From Thermoproteota archaeon (GTDB lineage: Archaea > Korarchaeota > Korarchaeia > Korarchaeales > Korarchaeaceae): a DNA stretch of 64,000 nucleotides. The notes under the pieces were generated by a model. It was not told where the DNA came from. It saw only the letters and a program-made list of their open reading frames with translations, and searched no databases. Each line of letters opens with the position of its first letter. Positions within the stretch are counted from its first letter, which is position 1. The stretch is taken from assembly GCA_015522685.1 (NCBI GenBank), contig WALU01000035.1, positions 58,035 through 122,034 of the forward strand. Reading direction: 5' to 3'. The position numbers and the translations under genes are program-made. This document shows positions 39,488-50,331 of this stretch, one piece after another.

Positions 39488-39976
39488 ATGGCTAGAACAT
39501 TAGAAAAACTTCATTATATTAAGGTAGTACCAAAAAAAGATATAAGTTTAGAGAGAATTGGTATAAAATTATTTAAAGGAGTTGAGGCAGAGATACCTAG
39601 GTGGTTGGCAGATGAGTTAGAAGGAGAGGGATTTATAGTAAAGGAGGATGAGAACCCAAAAATTATTAGCGAGTTATATTACAAGGAAAAAGTTTCAATA
39701 ACTCCCCTTGAGATACCTCCTTACGTATATTCGCTGATTAGGGGGATCTTGAGATCACCACCGGAGGATTCTCTCATGAGGAGGGATTCTTTAGCGTTAA
39801 TCAATAGGAGGATAAGTAAAATATTGAACTATATTAGGACTTCTCTTACTCTTAGAACTAATAAAACGCCAAAAAATTTACTTTTAGAGGAACTCATCCT
39901 TTATAATGCCCTGAAGCTAGTGTTAGATGAATGGATGAGTACTTTCTTAGAAATAAGGGATGAGGGTGATGGTTGA
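39488..39976 (+). CDS. GINS complex subunit (Gins23-like)
   Basis: KGVEAEIPRWLADELEGEGFIV small domain at the N-terminus, helical C-terminal part, directly upstream of mcm. Confidence 0.7.
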   Translation: MARTLEKLHYIKVVPKKDISLERIGIKLFKGVEAEIPRWLADELEGEGFIVKEDENPKIISELYYKEKVSITPLEIPPYVYSLIRGILRSPPEDSLMRRDSLALINRRISKILNYIRTSLTLRTNKTPKNLLLEELILYNALKLVLDEWMSTFLEIRDEGDG

Positions 39977-42107
39977 GAAAGCATTATTATTAGATCTGGA
40001 TGAGCTCTCTGAGAAATATAAGGAGTTCATACAGTTCTATACAGATGAATCTGGAGAGCCTATCTACAGAAAGTCTTTAGGGCAGATGATAGAAGATCAG
40101 AGAAATTCATTGAATGTAGATTGGGAACATTTGTATAATTTTAATTCTGAGTTCAGGGAAATAGCAGAAGATATAATAATACATCCATCGGCTCACATGA
40201 AAGCTGGCTCTGCTGCTCTAAAAGACTTGGTTAGCGATTTACTAGGAGATTTAGTTAGAGAGGATAGATATAGGATATATAGCAAGGGTAGATTCCACCT
40301 TAGATTTTACAATATACCTACAAAAGCTTCTTTGAGAGATGTAACTAAGTTCTCAATAGGAAGACTTGTTGAGATAGGAGGTATAATAACTAGGGTCTCC
40401 GCAATTTATGATAAATTAGTTAGGGCCGTTTTTGTTTGTACGAACCCTGAATGTGGGAGAATAGAAAGCGTTGATATAATCGGTGGAAAGTTTAGACCTC
40501 CTGAGAGGTGCCCTGAATGCAATTCTCCCATGAGATTTGATCACGAATTAAGTGAATTTGTCCGTTGGAGATCTGTAAGGATACAGGAGAGACCCGAAGA
40601 CCTCCCGCCAGGCATGATGCCTGAGCATATAGATGGAGTACTACTGGATGATCTGGTTGATGAGGTAAAGCCTGGAGATAGGGTTAAAGTAACGGGCATA
40701 ATAAGGATAAAGCCTGCAAGGGGAGAAGAAAGAGGAAGCGAGGGACCAATCTATAGAAGATATCTAGAGGTAATTCATGCAGATGTTCCAAATAGGATTT
40801 ATGAGAAGCTTGAGATAACACCAGAGGATGAGGAGGATATATGGAAGCTAGCCTCGAAGGACGGATTAGAGGAACTTATAGTGAAATCTATCGCCCCCTC
40901 TATATTTGGCTGGATAGAGGTCAAAAGAGCGATAGCTTATGCCCTTTTTGGAGGAAGTACCAAGTTTCTGCTTGATGGTTCTAAAGTTAGAGGAGAGATA
41001 AATATACTTATGGTAGGAGATCCTGGTGTAGCTAAAAGTCAGCTGTTAAAGTATACATCTCAATTAGCTCCAAGGGGATTATACACAACTGGTAAAGGGT
41101 CAACAGCTGCTGGCTTGACGGCAGCCGTTGTAAGAGATTCAACAATAGGCGGATGGACCCTTGAGGCTGGTGCATTAGTACTAGCTGATAGAGGAGTGGC
41201 CTGCATAGATGAATTTGATAAGATGAATGAAGATGATAGAAGATCAATTCATGAAGCCATGGAGCAGCAAACAATATCCATAGCTAAAGCCGGTATAGTA
41301 GCTACTTTAAATGCTAGAACTACAATAATAGCTGCAGCTAATCCGAAGAAGGGAAGATATGATGATTACGTGTCTATAGCTGAAAACATAAATCTGCCTC
41401 CAACGATCTTATCTAGATTCGATTTAGTTTTCATAATGAAGGATAGGCCAAGGCCAGAGGCTGATAATATGGTAGCTGAGCATATTTTGATCACTAGAAT
41501 GGGAAGAAATCCCGAGGCTAAGCCTCCTATAGATCCTCCTCTGCTAAAGAAGTACATTGCTTATGCAAGGCAAAATATAGATCCTATCCTTACAGAAGGG
41601 GCTGCTAGGAAAATAAAGGAGTTCTATATTGAGATGAGAAAGCCAAGTGTAAGCAGTGAGGAGGAGAGAGAGCCTACGTTTGAGACTATAGCTATAACCC
41701 CAAGGCAGTTAGAGGCTTTAATAAGGTTAAGTGAGGCGAGAGCAAGGATGCATCTTAGGAAGGAGGTCACGGAGGAAGATGCCGAGAGATCAATTCAGCT
41801 GGTCAAGATAATGCTTGAGGGTGCTAGCTATGATGTAGTCTCAGGAATGTTAGACATTACTGGGTTAATGACAGGAGTATCCTTCCCTGCAGTGAAGAGA
41901 AGAGAGTTAGTCTTCCAGATGATAAGGGATTTGGCAGAGGAATCTGAGGATGGCACTGTAGACCGGGAATTAGTAGTGAAGAAGGCTGCAGAAAAGTTGA
42001 ACCTCGAACATAAAGAGTATGTGATAGAGGATATACTTAGGAAGCTGAACGAGGACGGCTTGATTATCTTTCCACCAGGTGGAAAGATAAGGCTACTAGA
42101 AGGATGA
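39960..42107 (+). CDS. mcm: MCM replicative helicase
   Basis: GDPGVAKSQLLKY, FDKMNEDDRRSIHEAMEQQTISIAKAGI, SRFDLVF; no intein by length. Confidence 0.97.
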   Translation: MRVMVEKALLLDLDELSEKYKEFIQFYTDESGEPIYRKSLGQMIEDQRNSLNVDWEHLYNFNSEFREIAEDIIIHPSAHMKAGSAALKDLVSDLLGDLVREDRYRIYSKGRFHLRFYNIPTKASLRDVTKFSIGRLVEIGGIITRVSAIYDKLVRAVFVCTNPECGRIESVDIIGGKFRPPERCPECNSPMRFDHELSEFVRWRSVRIQERPEDLPPGMMPEHIDGVLLDDLVDEVKPGDRVKVTGIIRIKPARGEERGSEGPIYRRYLEVIHADVPNRIYEKLEITPEDEEDIWKLASKDGLEELIVKSIAPSIFGWIEVKRAIAYALFGGSTKFLLDGSKVRGEINILMVGDPGVAKSQLLKYTSQLAPRGLYTTGKGSTAAGLTAAVVRDSTIGGWTLEAGALVLADRGVACIDEFDKMNEDDRRSIHEAMEQQTISIAKAGIVATLNARTTIIAAANPKKGRYDDYVSIAENINLPPTILSRFDLVFIMKDRPRPEADNMVAEHILITRMGRNPEAKPPIDPPLLKKYIAYARQNIDPILTEGAARKIKEFYIEMRKPSVSSEEEREPTFETIAITPRQLEALIRLSEARARMHLRKEVTEEDAERSIQLVKIMLEGASYDVVSGMLDITGLMTGVSFPAVKRRELVFQMIRDLAEESEDGTVDRELVVKKAAEKLNLEHKEYVIEDILRKLNEDGLIIFPPGGKIRLLEG

Positions 42108-42111
42108 AACA

Positions 42112-44226
42112 ATGAGTATAGATAACCTACTGAGAAGGGCCGGTATAGATAGCCTGTATCCCACCCAGCAAGCCATAATAGGATATGGTCTCCTCGATGA
42201 GGGAAACTTTGTCCTAGCAGCACCCACAGCATCAGGAAAAACGCTAGCTGCTGAAATGGTAATGAATGAAGAGTTAGAAAATGGAGGCAAGGTTCTTTAT
42301 CTTGCTCCCTTAAGAGCTTTAGCCTATGAGAAATATGAGGAGTTTACTCATATCTTCAATAAATGGAATGTTAGAATCTCCATTGGAGATTATGACTCTT
42401 CTGAGGAGCCTTTAGGGGACTACGATTTAGTTATTATGACCTATGAGAAGTTTGACTCAGTTCAGAGACATAAATCCTCTTGGCTATTTGATATATCCCT
42501 GTTAGTACTAGATGAGGTTCATTATGTAGGTGATCCTCATAGGGGACCAACCTTAGAGATGGCAGTTTCAAAATTCATGTATTGCAATAAATCTGCTAGG
42601 AGGATAGCTCTAAGTGCCACCATAACGAACCTAAATGAGATATCTAGGTGGCTGGATGCCAAGCCCATACGTGTAGATTGGAGACCAGTTCCTCTGAAGG
42701 TTGGGATGTTCTTCGATGGAACTATTATATATCAGGATGGAACGACTGAGCCTCTTTCAGGTAGGGGCATTCTACCTCTAGTGGAGAGAAGCTTAAAGTC
42801 TGGAGGCCAAGTTATAGTATTCTATAATAGGAGGGTAGATGCCGTTTCATGGGCTGAAAAGTTAGCTAGCAAGTTTAATTTTGGGGGTAAGGAACTTAGC
42901 GAGGCTGTAGGCAGCTTAAAGCTTTCTACATATTCTTCTTCAAAGCTGGTCGATAGATTAGCATCTGTTGTGAAGAGAGGGGTGGCCTTCCATCATGCAG
43001 GTCTCCCATTTGAGTTGCGCAAGGCTATAGAGAAATCATTTAAGAGAGGTGATTTGAAGATCATAACTGCTACGCCTACATTGGCAGCGGGGGTCAATTT
43101 ACCAGCTAGGACAGTTATCATAAGCTCCTATATGAGATATGATAGAAGTGTTGGAAGGATAGTTCCTATATCAATCATGGAGTTCTGGCAGATGGCGGGT
43201 CGAGCAGGCAGGCCTAGATACGATAAGTATGGAGAAGCCTTCATAATAGCAAATAGCGAGAGAGATGCCGATATAATGTTCAGGAGGTATCTCTCCTCAG
43301 AACCAGAGCCTATTTCATCCTCCCTTTACGATATATCTCAGTTAAGGAACCATGTATTAGCATTAATATCTTCTCAAGGCTATATGAATAGAGACAGTCT
43401 GTACGAGATATTCCAAAGGACTCTCCTATCTATACAAGGGGGAGATAAGATTTTAGATAGATCTCTCCCCTATGTCCTCTCATCTCTGGAGAAGGAGGGT
43501 TTTCTTATAAATGATGGAGCTAGTTATAAGGCTACATCCATAGGAAGGAGAGTATCTGAGCTTTACGTAGATCCATCTTCAGCATACCTTATGATTCAAT
43601 CAATGGACGAATTAGAAAGGAGGTTTGCTTTATCAGAGATGCTGGAACTTCCTATCCTACAATTAATTGCTATGCTTCCTGATATGCCCAGGATATCGAT
43701 ACAAAGGGGAAAGCGCCATATGCTAGAGGAGGCAGCAGAAGAGATTGAAATGCTAATTCCTTTGGAGGAATCTCCTATATCTTCTCTTTCTGAGCTTCTT
43801 CAGATAACCAAGGCTGCTCTTTCTTTGAATATGTGGATATCCGGGATGAGTGAGGGCGATATAGAGGAAAAATTAGGAATAGAGCCAGGTGATCTAAGGG
43901 GATTGGCAGAGACGGCTACTTGGTTGTGCTATGCCTATTCAGAGATAGCTAGGCTTCTTGGTAATTATGAGGTATCTGAATGGTTAAGGAAGCTTTTTAT
44001 GAGGATAAAATATGGTGCTACAGAGGAGCTACTCTCTCTTGTGTTAGTGAAGGGAATTGGTAGAATTAGAGCGAAGATCCTCTATGAGAAAGGATATAAA
44101 ACCATTAAAGATATAGCTTTAGCAAATACGGAAGATTTAGAGAAGCTTCCCGGTATTGGAAAGCAATTATCTAGGGAGTTGATTAATCAAGCGAGGTCTG
44201 TCCATTATGCAAGTTCATCCGATTGA
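42112..44226 (+). CDS. hel308: Hel308/Ski2-like DNA helicase
   Basis: APTASGKTLAAE, DEVHYVGD, MAGRAGRPRYD, C-terminal HhH LVKGIGRIRAKILYEKGYKTIKDIA. Confidence 0.95.
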   Translation: MSIDNLLRRAGIDSLYPTQQAIIGYGLLDEGNFVLAAPTASGKTLAAEMVMNEELENGGKVLYLAPLRALAYEKYEEFTHIFNKWNVRISIGDYDSSEEPLGDYDLVIMTYEKFDSVQRHKSSWLFDISLLVLDEVHYVGDPHRGPTLEMAVSKFMYCNKSARRIALSATITNLNEISRWLDAKPIRVDWRPVPLKVGMFFDGTIIYQDGTTEPLSGRGILPLVERSLKSGGQVIVFYNRRVDAVSWAEKLASKFNFGGKELSEAVGSLKLSTYSSSKLVDRLASVVKRGVAFHHAGLPFELRKAIEKSFKRGDLKIITATPTLAAGVNLPARTVIISSYMRYDRSVGRIVPISIMEFWQMAGRAGRPRYDKYGEAFIIANSERDADIMFRRYLSSEPEPISSSLYDISQLRNHVLALISSQGYMNRDSLYEIFQRTLLSIQGGDKILDRSLPYVLSSLEKEGFLINDGASYKATSIGRRVSELYVDPSSAYLMIQSMDELERRFALSEMLELPILQLIAMLPDMPRISIQRGKRHMLEEAAEEIEMLIPLEESPISSLSELLQITKAALSLNMWISGMSEGDIEEKLGIEPGDLRGLAETATWLCYAYSEIARLLGNYEVSEWLRKLFMRIKYGATEELLSLVLVKGIGRIRAKILYEKGYKTIKDIALANTEDLEKLPGIGKQLSRELINQARSVHYASSSD

Positions 44227-45580
44227 TTATAGATATGGCTCAATGGAAATGAGGAAGATATTTGAACCAGAAAATAAGATAAGACTCATGGCTAGGACGG
44301 AAGCTGCTCTAGCTAAGGTTCAGGCAATGTATAATGTAATACCAAAAGAGGCTGCTGAGGCTATTAAGAGAGCTTCTAAAGAAATAGAGTACGAGAATGT
44401 AAAGAAAGAGGAGGAAAAGACAAAGCATGAGACGATGGCCCTTGTGAAAGCTCTAGCCAGAAAATCTGGGTCTTATGGCGAATATGTCCATTTAGGAGTT
44501 ACCTCAAACGACATCTTGGATACTGCAATGGCACTTCAAATAAAAATGGCAGGGCGCCTCCTCATAAAAAGATCATCTCGCCTTCTTAATGCAATAATAG
44601 CTAAGGGAGAGAAAGTTGAGGGGATTGTAGCTTTGGGAAGAACGCATGGTGTGGTTGCCGATCCGATCCCTCTTTCCTTGAAGTTTGCTCTCTGGTCTTA
44701 TTTAGTTAGGAGATCTATGAAGAGGCTTGTCCTCGCTTTAGAGGATGCTGCTGTAGGTAAGATTAGTGGGGCAGTTGGAACTATGGCAGCTCTTGTTGAA
44801 CTTGGTGTCAGGGATCCCAAAATGCTACAGCAGAATGTTTTGAGGGAGTTAGGTTTAAAATCAGCTGAAGTAACAACGCAGGTTGTGCCTAGAGATAGAT
44901 TAGCTTATCTAATATCCATGATGTCTCTCTATTCATCAGCCTTAGATAATATAGGCAATGAGATAAGAAATCTTCATAGAACGGAGATAGGTGAGATGAA
45001 GGAATACTTCGAAGAGACAAGTCAGGTCGGGTCCAGTACCATGCCTCACAAGAGAAACCCTATAAAAAGTGAAAAGGTATGTGGGCTAGCTAAGATAATG
45101 AGATCCCTCATTATAGCAGCGCTTGAGAATGTTGTTCTTGAGCATGAGAGAGATCTAACTAACAGTTCGGCTGAGAGATGCTTTTTACCTGAGGCTTTTA
45201 TCATCTTAGAGGAACAGATTATTACATTGTCTGATGTTATAGAAAATTTGAAGATAGATGAGAGGAGAATAAGAGAAAATTTAGAGAAATATAAAGATTT
45301 AGCGCTTAGTGAGAGGCTTATGATAGCTTTAGTAAAGAAGGGGATGGGAAGGCAAACTGCTCATGAAATCGTAAGGAAGCTCTCTATGGAGTCATATTCT
45401 ACCGGGCAAGGTATTTTTGAAATCGCTATGGAGGATGGATCCATTAGAAATGTACTAGCATCTGATGAGATAAAGGAACTACTTGACCCATCTAGTTACA
45501 TAGGTATTGGTGAAGAGATAGCTAGAGAGGAGTTTTATAGAGCTAAGGAATTCCTGAAGGAGGTACGCGGTTATGGCTGA
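44207..45580 (+). CDS. purB: Adenylosuccinate lyase
   Basis: GRTHGVVADPI, GSSTMPHKRNPIKSEKV. Confidence 0.95.
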   Translation: MQVHPIDYRYGSMEMRKIFEPENKIRLMARTEAALAKVQAMYNVIPKEAAEAIKRASKEIEYENVKKEEEKTKHETMALVKALARKSGSYGEYVHLGVTSNDILDTAMALQIKMAGRLLIKRSSRLLNAIIAKGEKVEGIVALGRTHGVVADPIPLSLKFALWSYLVRRSMKRLVLALEDAAVGKISGAVGTMAALVELGVRDPKMLQQNVLRELGLKSAEVTTQVVPRDRLAYLISMMSLYSSALDNIGNEIRNLHRTEIGEMKEYFEETSQVGSSTMPHKRNPIKSEKVCGLAKIMRSLIIAALENVVLEHERDLTNSSAERCFLPEAFIILEEQIITLSDVIENLKIDERRIRENLEKYKDLALSERLMIALVKKGMGRQTAHEIVRKLSMESYSTGQGIFEIAMEDGSIRNVLASDEIKELLDPSSYIGIGEEIAREEFYRAKEFLKEVRGYG

Positions 45581-46907
45581 GGTAAAGATGAGTTTTCTAG
45601 GAGGAGCTAAGGGTGTCGGCAGATCTAGTATTGAGTTATCAAATGAAAATGGTTCGATAATATTAGATTCAGGGGTTAATTTAGGAGGTAAAGGTGAAGA
45701 TAGATATCCCATAGACCCAAAGGGAAAAATCTCTGCTTTAGCCCTTACTCATGCTCATCTAGATCATTCTGGCTATGTGCCAGCGATTCTATCCAAATGG
45801 GATTGTGACCTCTTTGCTACCTCTCCTACTGTAGACATTTCGGAGATATTGCTTAGGGACTACCTAAGTTTGATACCAGATAATGAAGCTAAGCCTTATG
45901 ATGCTAGTGAGATATATCTACTGAGAAGAAAGGAGAAATCAATTAGGTTTGGATTAGCTACTGAGCCCATTGAAGGATGGGAGCTCATTCCTTTTAATGC
46001 TGGTCATGTTCTTGGTTCTGCTATGATTTACTTAAGATCTCCTGATGGTACGTCCATATTATACACAGGTGATCTGAACACCACAAACACAAGAACATTG
46101 AGGGGAGCCAATATGAACATTCCAGAAGTCGATTATTTGATAATAGAGAGCACATATGGAGGGGATGAGGACATACACCCTTCTAGGAAAAAAGTAGAGA
46201 GAAAATTCGTTGAGGATATAAAGAAAGTTTTGGAATTGGGCGGTGTAGTAATAGTACCTGCATTTGCACTAGGAAGATCCCAGGAGGTTCTCCTCACTTT
46301 AGTACATTATATCGAATCAGGCTTTCTTCAAGAGGTACCAATCTTCATAGATGGTATGATAAGAGAGGTTTCGAAGTTTTATTCGATGTATTGGTCTTGG
46401 TTGAGGCCTGAATTGCAGAGAAGAATCAGAGAAAGTAAGAGGGGCTTGTTTGACCACAGGACCATAGAGGAGGTGAGAAATAGAGATGAACTTCTGGAAT
46501 TAAGCGAGCCTTTTATAATCATTACGACATCTGGTATGCTCCAAGGAGGACCTGTTTTGACATATCTTAAGCATTATGGTATTAAGAAGGGTAATTTGAT
46601 CTATCTTACCGGATACCAAGTTAGGGGTACTAGAGGACGATTGTTATTAGATGGTGCGAGAGATTTACAATTACCAGATGGTTCTTCTATACATATAGAG
46701 GCTGATGTGCAATTTGCTGATTTCTCTGCCCATGCTGACCAGCCAAATCTAATTAATTTCATATCTAAACTCTGGGAAAAGGGACTTAAGGAAGTCGAAT
46801 TGGTACATGGAGAGCCTGGTAAGATGATTCAGTTGAGGAGAAAGCTTGAGAGAAGAGGCATCAGGACATATATACCCGAGTTAGGGGAGAGTATTATATT
46901 GAGCTAG
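45573..46907 (+). CDS. beta-CASP family ribonuclease (aCPSF-like)
   Basis: LTHAHLDHSGYVP, STYGG, TTSGMLQGGPVL, FSAHADQPN, VHGEP. Confidence 0.93.
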   Translation: MAEVKMSFLGGAKGVGRSSIELSNENGSIILDSGVNLGGKGEDRYPIDPKGKISALALTHAHLDHSGYVPAILSKWDCDLFATSPTVDISEILLRDYLSLIPDNEAKPYDASEIYLLRRKEKSIRFGLATEPIEGWELIPFNAGHVLGSAMIYLRSPDGTSILYTGDLNTTNTRTLRGANMNIPEVDYLIIESTYGGDEDIHPSRKKVERKFVEDIKKVLELGGVVIVPAFALGRSQEVLLTLVHYIESGFLQEVPIFIDGMIREVSKFYSMYWSWLRPELQRRIRESKRGLFDHRTIEEVRNRDELLELSEPFIIITTSGMLQGGPVLTYLKHYGIKKGNLIYLTGYQVRGTRGRLLLDGARDLQLPDGSSIHIEADVQFADFSAHADQPNLINFISKLWEKGLKEVELVHGEPGKMIQLRRKLERRGIRTYIPELGESIILS

Positions 46908-46986
46908 TTATAGCATGATATTTCTAATGTATTACATTCAACTAGCCTCCTTTATATTGACAAAATTTCCCTTTTAAAAGGGAAAA

Positions 46987-47643
46987 ATGCTGGCTAAGTT
47001 AGTCTATCCTCATCAAGGTAACGGGTTCCTTTCTAGATTATTTTCCAAGTTATTTAGAAAGAAGAAAAGGATAATGCTTGGAGTATATGGACCTGTTAAT
47101 TCAGGTAAGACCACACTAGCCAATAGGATGTGTATGGACTTCGTGGGTGAGAAGCTAGGGTCTGTAAGTAGAGTGCCTCATGAGACTAGATCCATCAATA
47201 TCATGGAGAACGTTTCTTTGAAGCTGAAGAATGGATCATCTCTTGTAATGGATGTTGTAGATACGCCAGGGATCGCTACTAGAATTACATACAGAAGTTT
47301 TCTCAGATACGGTTTTAAGAAGAATGAAGCCTTAGAGAGAGCAGCGGAAGCGGCTAGGGGAGTAGTAGAGGCAATAAAGTCAATGGAGCATGTTAATGTC
47401 GCTCTTATCGTGATTGACTCCACAAAAGATCCCACATCCCAAGTAAATTGGGTTATAGCAGGGAACTTAAAAGCAAGGAACGTTCCATATATAGTGGTTG
47501 CAAATAAAATAGATTTACCATATTCTAGGCCATTAAGGGTTGAAAAGGCCTTCATAGATGATAGAGTTGTCTCAATATCTGCTCTAAGAGGAGATAACAT
47601 AGAAGAGTTATATAATGCTATCATAGAGGTGGCTGCAAGTTGA
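46987..47643 (+). CDS. Era-like GTP-binding protein
   Basis: GVYGPVNSGKTTLANRM, DVVDTPGIA, VANKIDLP. Confidence 0.85.
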   Translation: MLAKLVYPHQGNGFLSRLFSKLFRKKKRIMLGVYGPVNSGKTTLANRMCMDFVGEKLGSVSRVPHETRSINIMENVSLKLKNGSSLVMDVVDTPGIATRITYRSFLRYGFKKNEALERAAEAARGVVEAIKSMEHVNVALIVIDSTKDPTSQVNWVIAGNLKARNVPYIVVANKIDLPYSRPLRVEKAFIDDRVVSISALRGDNIEELYNAIIEVAAS

Positions 47644-47912
47644 CTATTTTATTTCTTAATGAGTTCTCGAAGAAGAATATCCAAGAAATTACCAGCTTTT
47701 TAAAGGAAGGTAATATAATAATAACGAGATCCATTAATCCTGAAGCTGCAGTCTCTGCGATAGAGGACTTGTTGTCCCGTCACGAGGGCGAATCATCTGG
47801 ATTTGAGATAGAGAAAATCCTAGGGAAGGACCTATTTCTTATCCATAATGGGCGCGTTAAATTACATAAGTATGGCAATGGGGTTTTACTCTCAGGTGAG
47901 AAGATTTGTTGA
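47640..47912 (+). CDS. Small protein, DUF2073-like
   Basis: 90 aa, coupled between the Era-like GTPase and the zinc-ribbon ORF. Confidence 0.55.
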   Translation: MTILFLNEFSKKNIQEITSFLKEGNIIITRSINPEAAVSAIEDLLSRHEGESSGFEIEKILGKDLFLIHNGRVKLHKYGNGVLLSGEKIC

Positions 47913-48244
47913 GAGTCCTTCTGGTTTGCAGATCCTGCGGCTATGTCAAGGATCTAGAGAATTCAGAAGATCTTCTTCCAGATTCATGTCCATTATGTGG
48001 CTCTAAAGATCTAGAATTTATGATCTTGAGAGAAAAAGGAATTGCAGAGGAAGATAAAGGAAAAGTCAGTAGTTATAGCCCTGAATTCGTCAATAGTTTG
48101 GTAAAAGAGGCCTTTTTAAGGCAAGTATCTCCTGGAGAGTGGGAAATCGATCTAGGAAAAACAATGTCTGAAAATGCTTCAATAGCTGAGATAGAACCTG
48201 GTGAGTATGAAGTGATTTTTAAGGTTGTTAGGAAGAGCTCTTAA
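47906..48244 (+). CDS. Zinc-ribbon protein
   Basis: LLVCRSCGYVKDLENSEDLLPDSCPLCGSKDLEFM CxxC...CxxC. Confidence 0.7.
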   Translation: MLRVLLVCRSCGYVKDLENSEDLLPDSCPLCGSKDLEFMILREKGIAEEDKGKVSSYSPEFVNSLVKEAFLRQVSPGEWEIDLGKTMSENASIAEIEPGEYEVIFKVVRKSS

Positions 48245-49010
48245 TCTTCCTGCCAATAATTATGAATCCTGTATGTCCAATCATCCTTGGATGTGGTCTT
48301 GTTCTTCTTTCATTACATTCAAATTCTCTATCTAATATCTCATGTATCTCAATAAGACTAAATCCTATATTCCTAGCAGCTAAGACTACCTTACTTATCT
48401 GTTCGCATGATGGTACGAATATCACAAAAGTTCCATTCGATTTTAACTTCCGATGTACCATAGGAAGCAGCTCCCAAGGATCAGGTATATCCATAAATAC
48501 AGCATCTAAATTATTTTCTTCTATCCCCTCTTTAGCATCTTTTAATTTTAATTCAACATTAGAGAGTTGAAATGCATTTAAATTTTGTTTAGCCACCTTA
48601 ATTGAACTTTCTCTTATATCATAACTATAGACCTTCCCTTCGGGTCCTAAAAAGGTTGCTAGTATAAGAGTAAGCGCGCCAGATCCGGTGCCTATTTCAA
48701 CTATCCTATCTCCTGGTTTTATTCCTGATTTAAGCAGAATGAAGCCTGAATCCTTAGGATATATTATTTGGGTGGATCTGCCGAGTTTTTCCACTATGTC
48801 TACTAGGGTAGGTCTGTGGACTTCTACGGGGACTCCCTTAGAAGTTTCGGTGGTCATACCCCAATCTTTACCAATTAAAGAGCCAATATCTATAGTACCT
48901 TTATGCGTATGTATAACCTTCTTCCTCTCTATTTTAACGAGGAATTTCTTAGGCCTGCCTTTCTTACTATAGATAACTAGGAGGGCTAGGCCTCCCTCCT
49001 TAATGAACAA
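48228..49010 (-). CDS. trmI: tRNA (adenine-N1)-methyltransferase TrmI-like
   Basis: IIYPKDSGFILLKSGIKPGDRIVEIGTGSGALTLILA, DAVFMDIPDPWELLP. Confidence 0.92.
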   Translation of the reverse strand: MFIKEGGLALLVIYSKKGRPKKFLVKIERKKVIHTHKGTIDIGSLIGKDWGMTTETSKGVPVEVHRPTLVDIVEKLGRSTQIIYPKDSGFILLKSGIKPGDRIVEIGTGSGALTLILATFLGPEGKVYSYDIRESSIKVAKQNLNAFQLSNVELKLKDAKEGIEENNLDAVFMDIPDPWELLPMVHRKLKSNGTFVIFVPSCEQISKVVLAARNIGFSLIEIHEILDREFECNERRTRPHPRMIGHTGFIIIGRKIKSSS

Positions 49011-49025
49011 AGTATAATTCCTCCA

Positions 49026-50165
49026 CTACAGAAGTGCCCTCGCTATTTTTGCAGTAAGATTAGGATATTTCATCAGTTTTATTGCTACCTCCTTAAGGTT
49101 GGTTCCATTGGCCAAGTTTATTATATCTTCATAGTTTAGGATATCTGCTAGCTGGTTGAGATCGTTATCCCCAAGTCTTTCAAATACTCTCATAGCCCTT
49201 AAGCTGTCCTTTATTCTTTTTATCCAAGGTTTATATTCTTTATTAAAGGAACTAAGTGCCTTTGAAGAGGTATCTCCTTTTTCTATAGCTTCTTTTATGA
49301 TTTTACTTGCTGCTTTACCAGCAGCTATAGAAGAGTGAATGCCAGCTCCTGTAAAGGGGACCACCATCCCAGCAGCATCTCCAAGCAAGATAACGCCATC
49401 TCCTATGTACTCTTTTGCAATTCCTCCTATAGGTACCGCTGCACCTCCAATTCCTATTATCTTAGCATTTTTGAATAAGTCCGGCCTCTCTTTAATGAAC
49501 TTATCTAGATAAATCTTGGGCGCTCCGGGCCTTATGCCTATACCAACGTTAGCTATATCATCACCTTTGGGAAAGACCCAAGCATAGCCCCTAGGGGCCA
49601 TTGATCCTACATATATATGGCCTGTCTTATAAGAGTCTAATTCTACTCCTACCATCTTATACTGGTAGACAGGGATTAATTCAGAGCTATTATTTAAGCC
49701 AGATGTTTTTGCAATGGTGGAGTTATAACCGTCGGCACCTATCGTAACTTTAGCTTTAAAGATACCTCCTTTAGCAGTTCTAATGCCCACTACTTTCCCT
49801 CCTTCTTTTACCACGCTATCAACTCGCTCAGCTATTCTAATCTCAGCACCAGCCTTCACAGCTTCCTTGGCCATCTCCTGCAGGAATAGATCTTTGTTTA
49901 TCGCGAACCCATGAAGAGGTATCTTTACGTATTTGCCTGAAGGAGAGTATACTCTCATGCTTAGTTCATTGGCCACTATCCCTGGTTTTGGCTCTATTCC
50001 AGCGGTTTCGAAAGTTTCCTTACTTACTCCCTCTCCACAAGGTTTCCAAGCTTTTATATCGGAATAGGCTTCAAAGAGGAGAGTCCTTAGTCCTAATTCT
50101 GCAGAATACCTAGCTGCTGATAGACCTGCAGGCCCACCGCCAACTATTATCACATTATATTCCAT
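49026..50165 (-). CDS. Geranylgeranyl reductase family FAD protein
   Basis: VIIVGGGPAGLSAARYSAELG, KPCGEGVS, GDAAGMVVPFTGAGIHSSI. Confidence 0.92.
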   Translation of the reverse strand: MEYNVIIVGGGPAGLSAARYSAELGLRTLLFEAYSDIKAWKPCGEGVSKETFETAGIEPKPGIVANELSMRVYSPSGKYVKIPLHGFAINKDLFLQEMAKEAVKAGAEIRIAERVDSVVKEGGKVVGIRTAKGGIFKAKVTIGADGYNSTIAKTSGLNNSSELIPVYQYKMVGVELDSYKTGHIYVGSMAPRGYAWVFPKGDDIANVGIGIRPGAPKIYLDKFIKERPDLFKNAKIIGIGGAAVPIGGIAKEYIGDGVILLGDAAGMVVPFTGAGIHSSIAAGKAASKIIKEAIEKGDTSSKALSSFNKEYKPWIKRIKDSLRAMRVFERLGDNDLNQLADILNYEDIINLANGTNLKEVAIKLMKYPNLTAKIARALL

Positions 50166-50331
50166 GATTGCACCGGATTACCTAATGTCAATCCTATTTC
50201 AGTGTTTTTCTCAAACTTTGTAAATTAGTCAATTGACGAGATAAAGTTCAGAATGATAAGCCATATAGGTAAGATTTTATAGTTGAAAATGAGCATACAC
50301 CCTAAGTTGGGAGGCTTCAAGGAGCTTCTCA

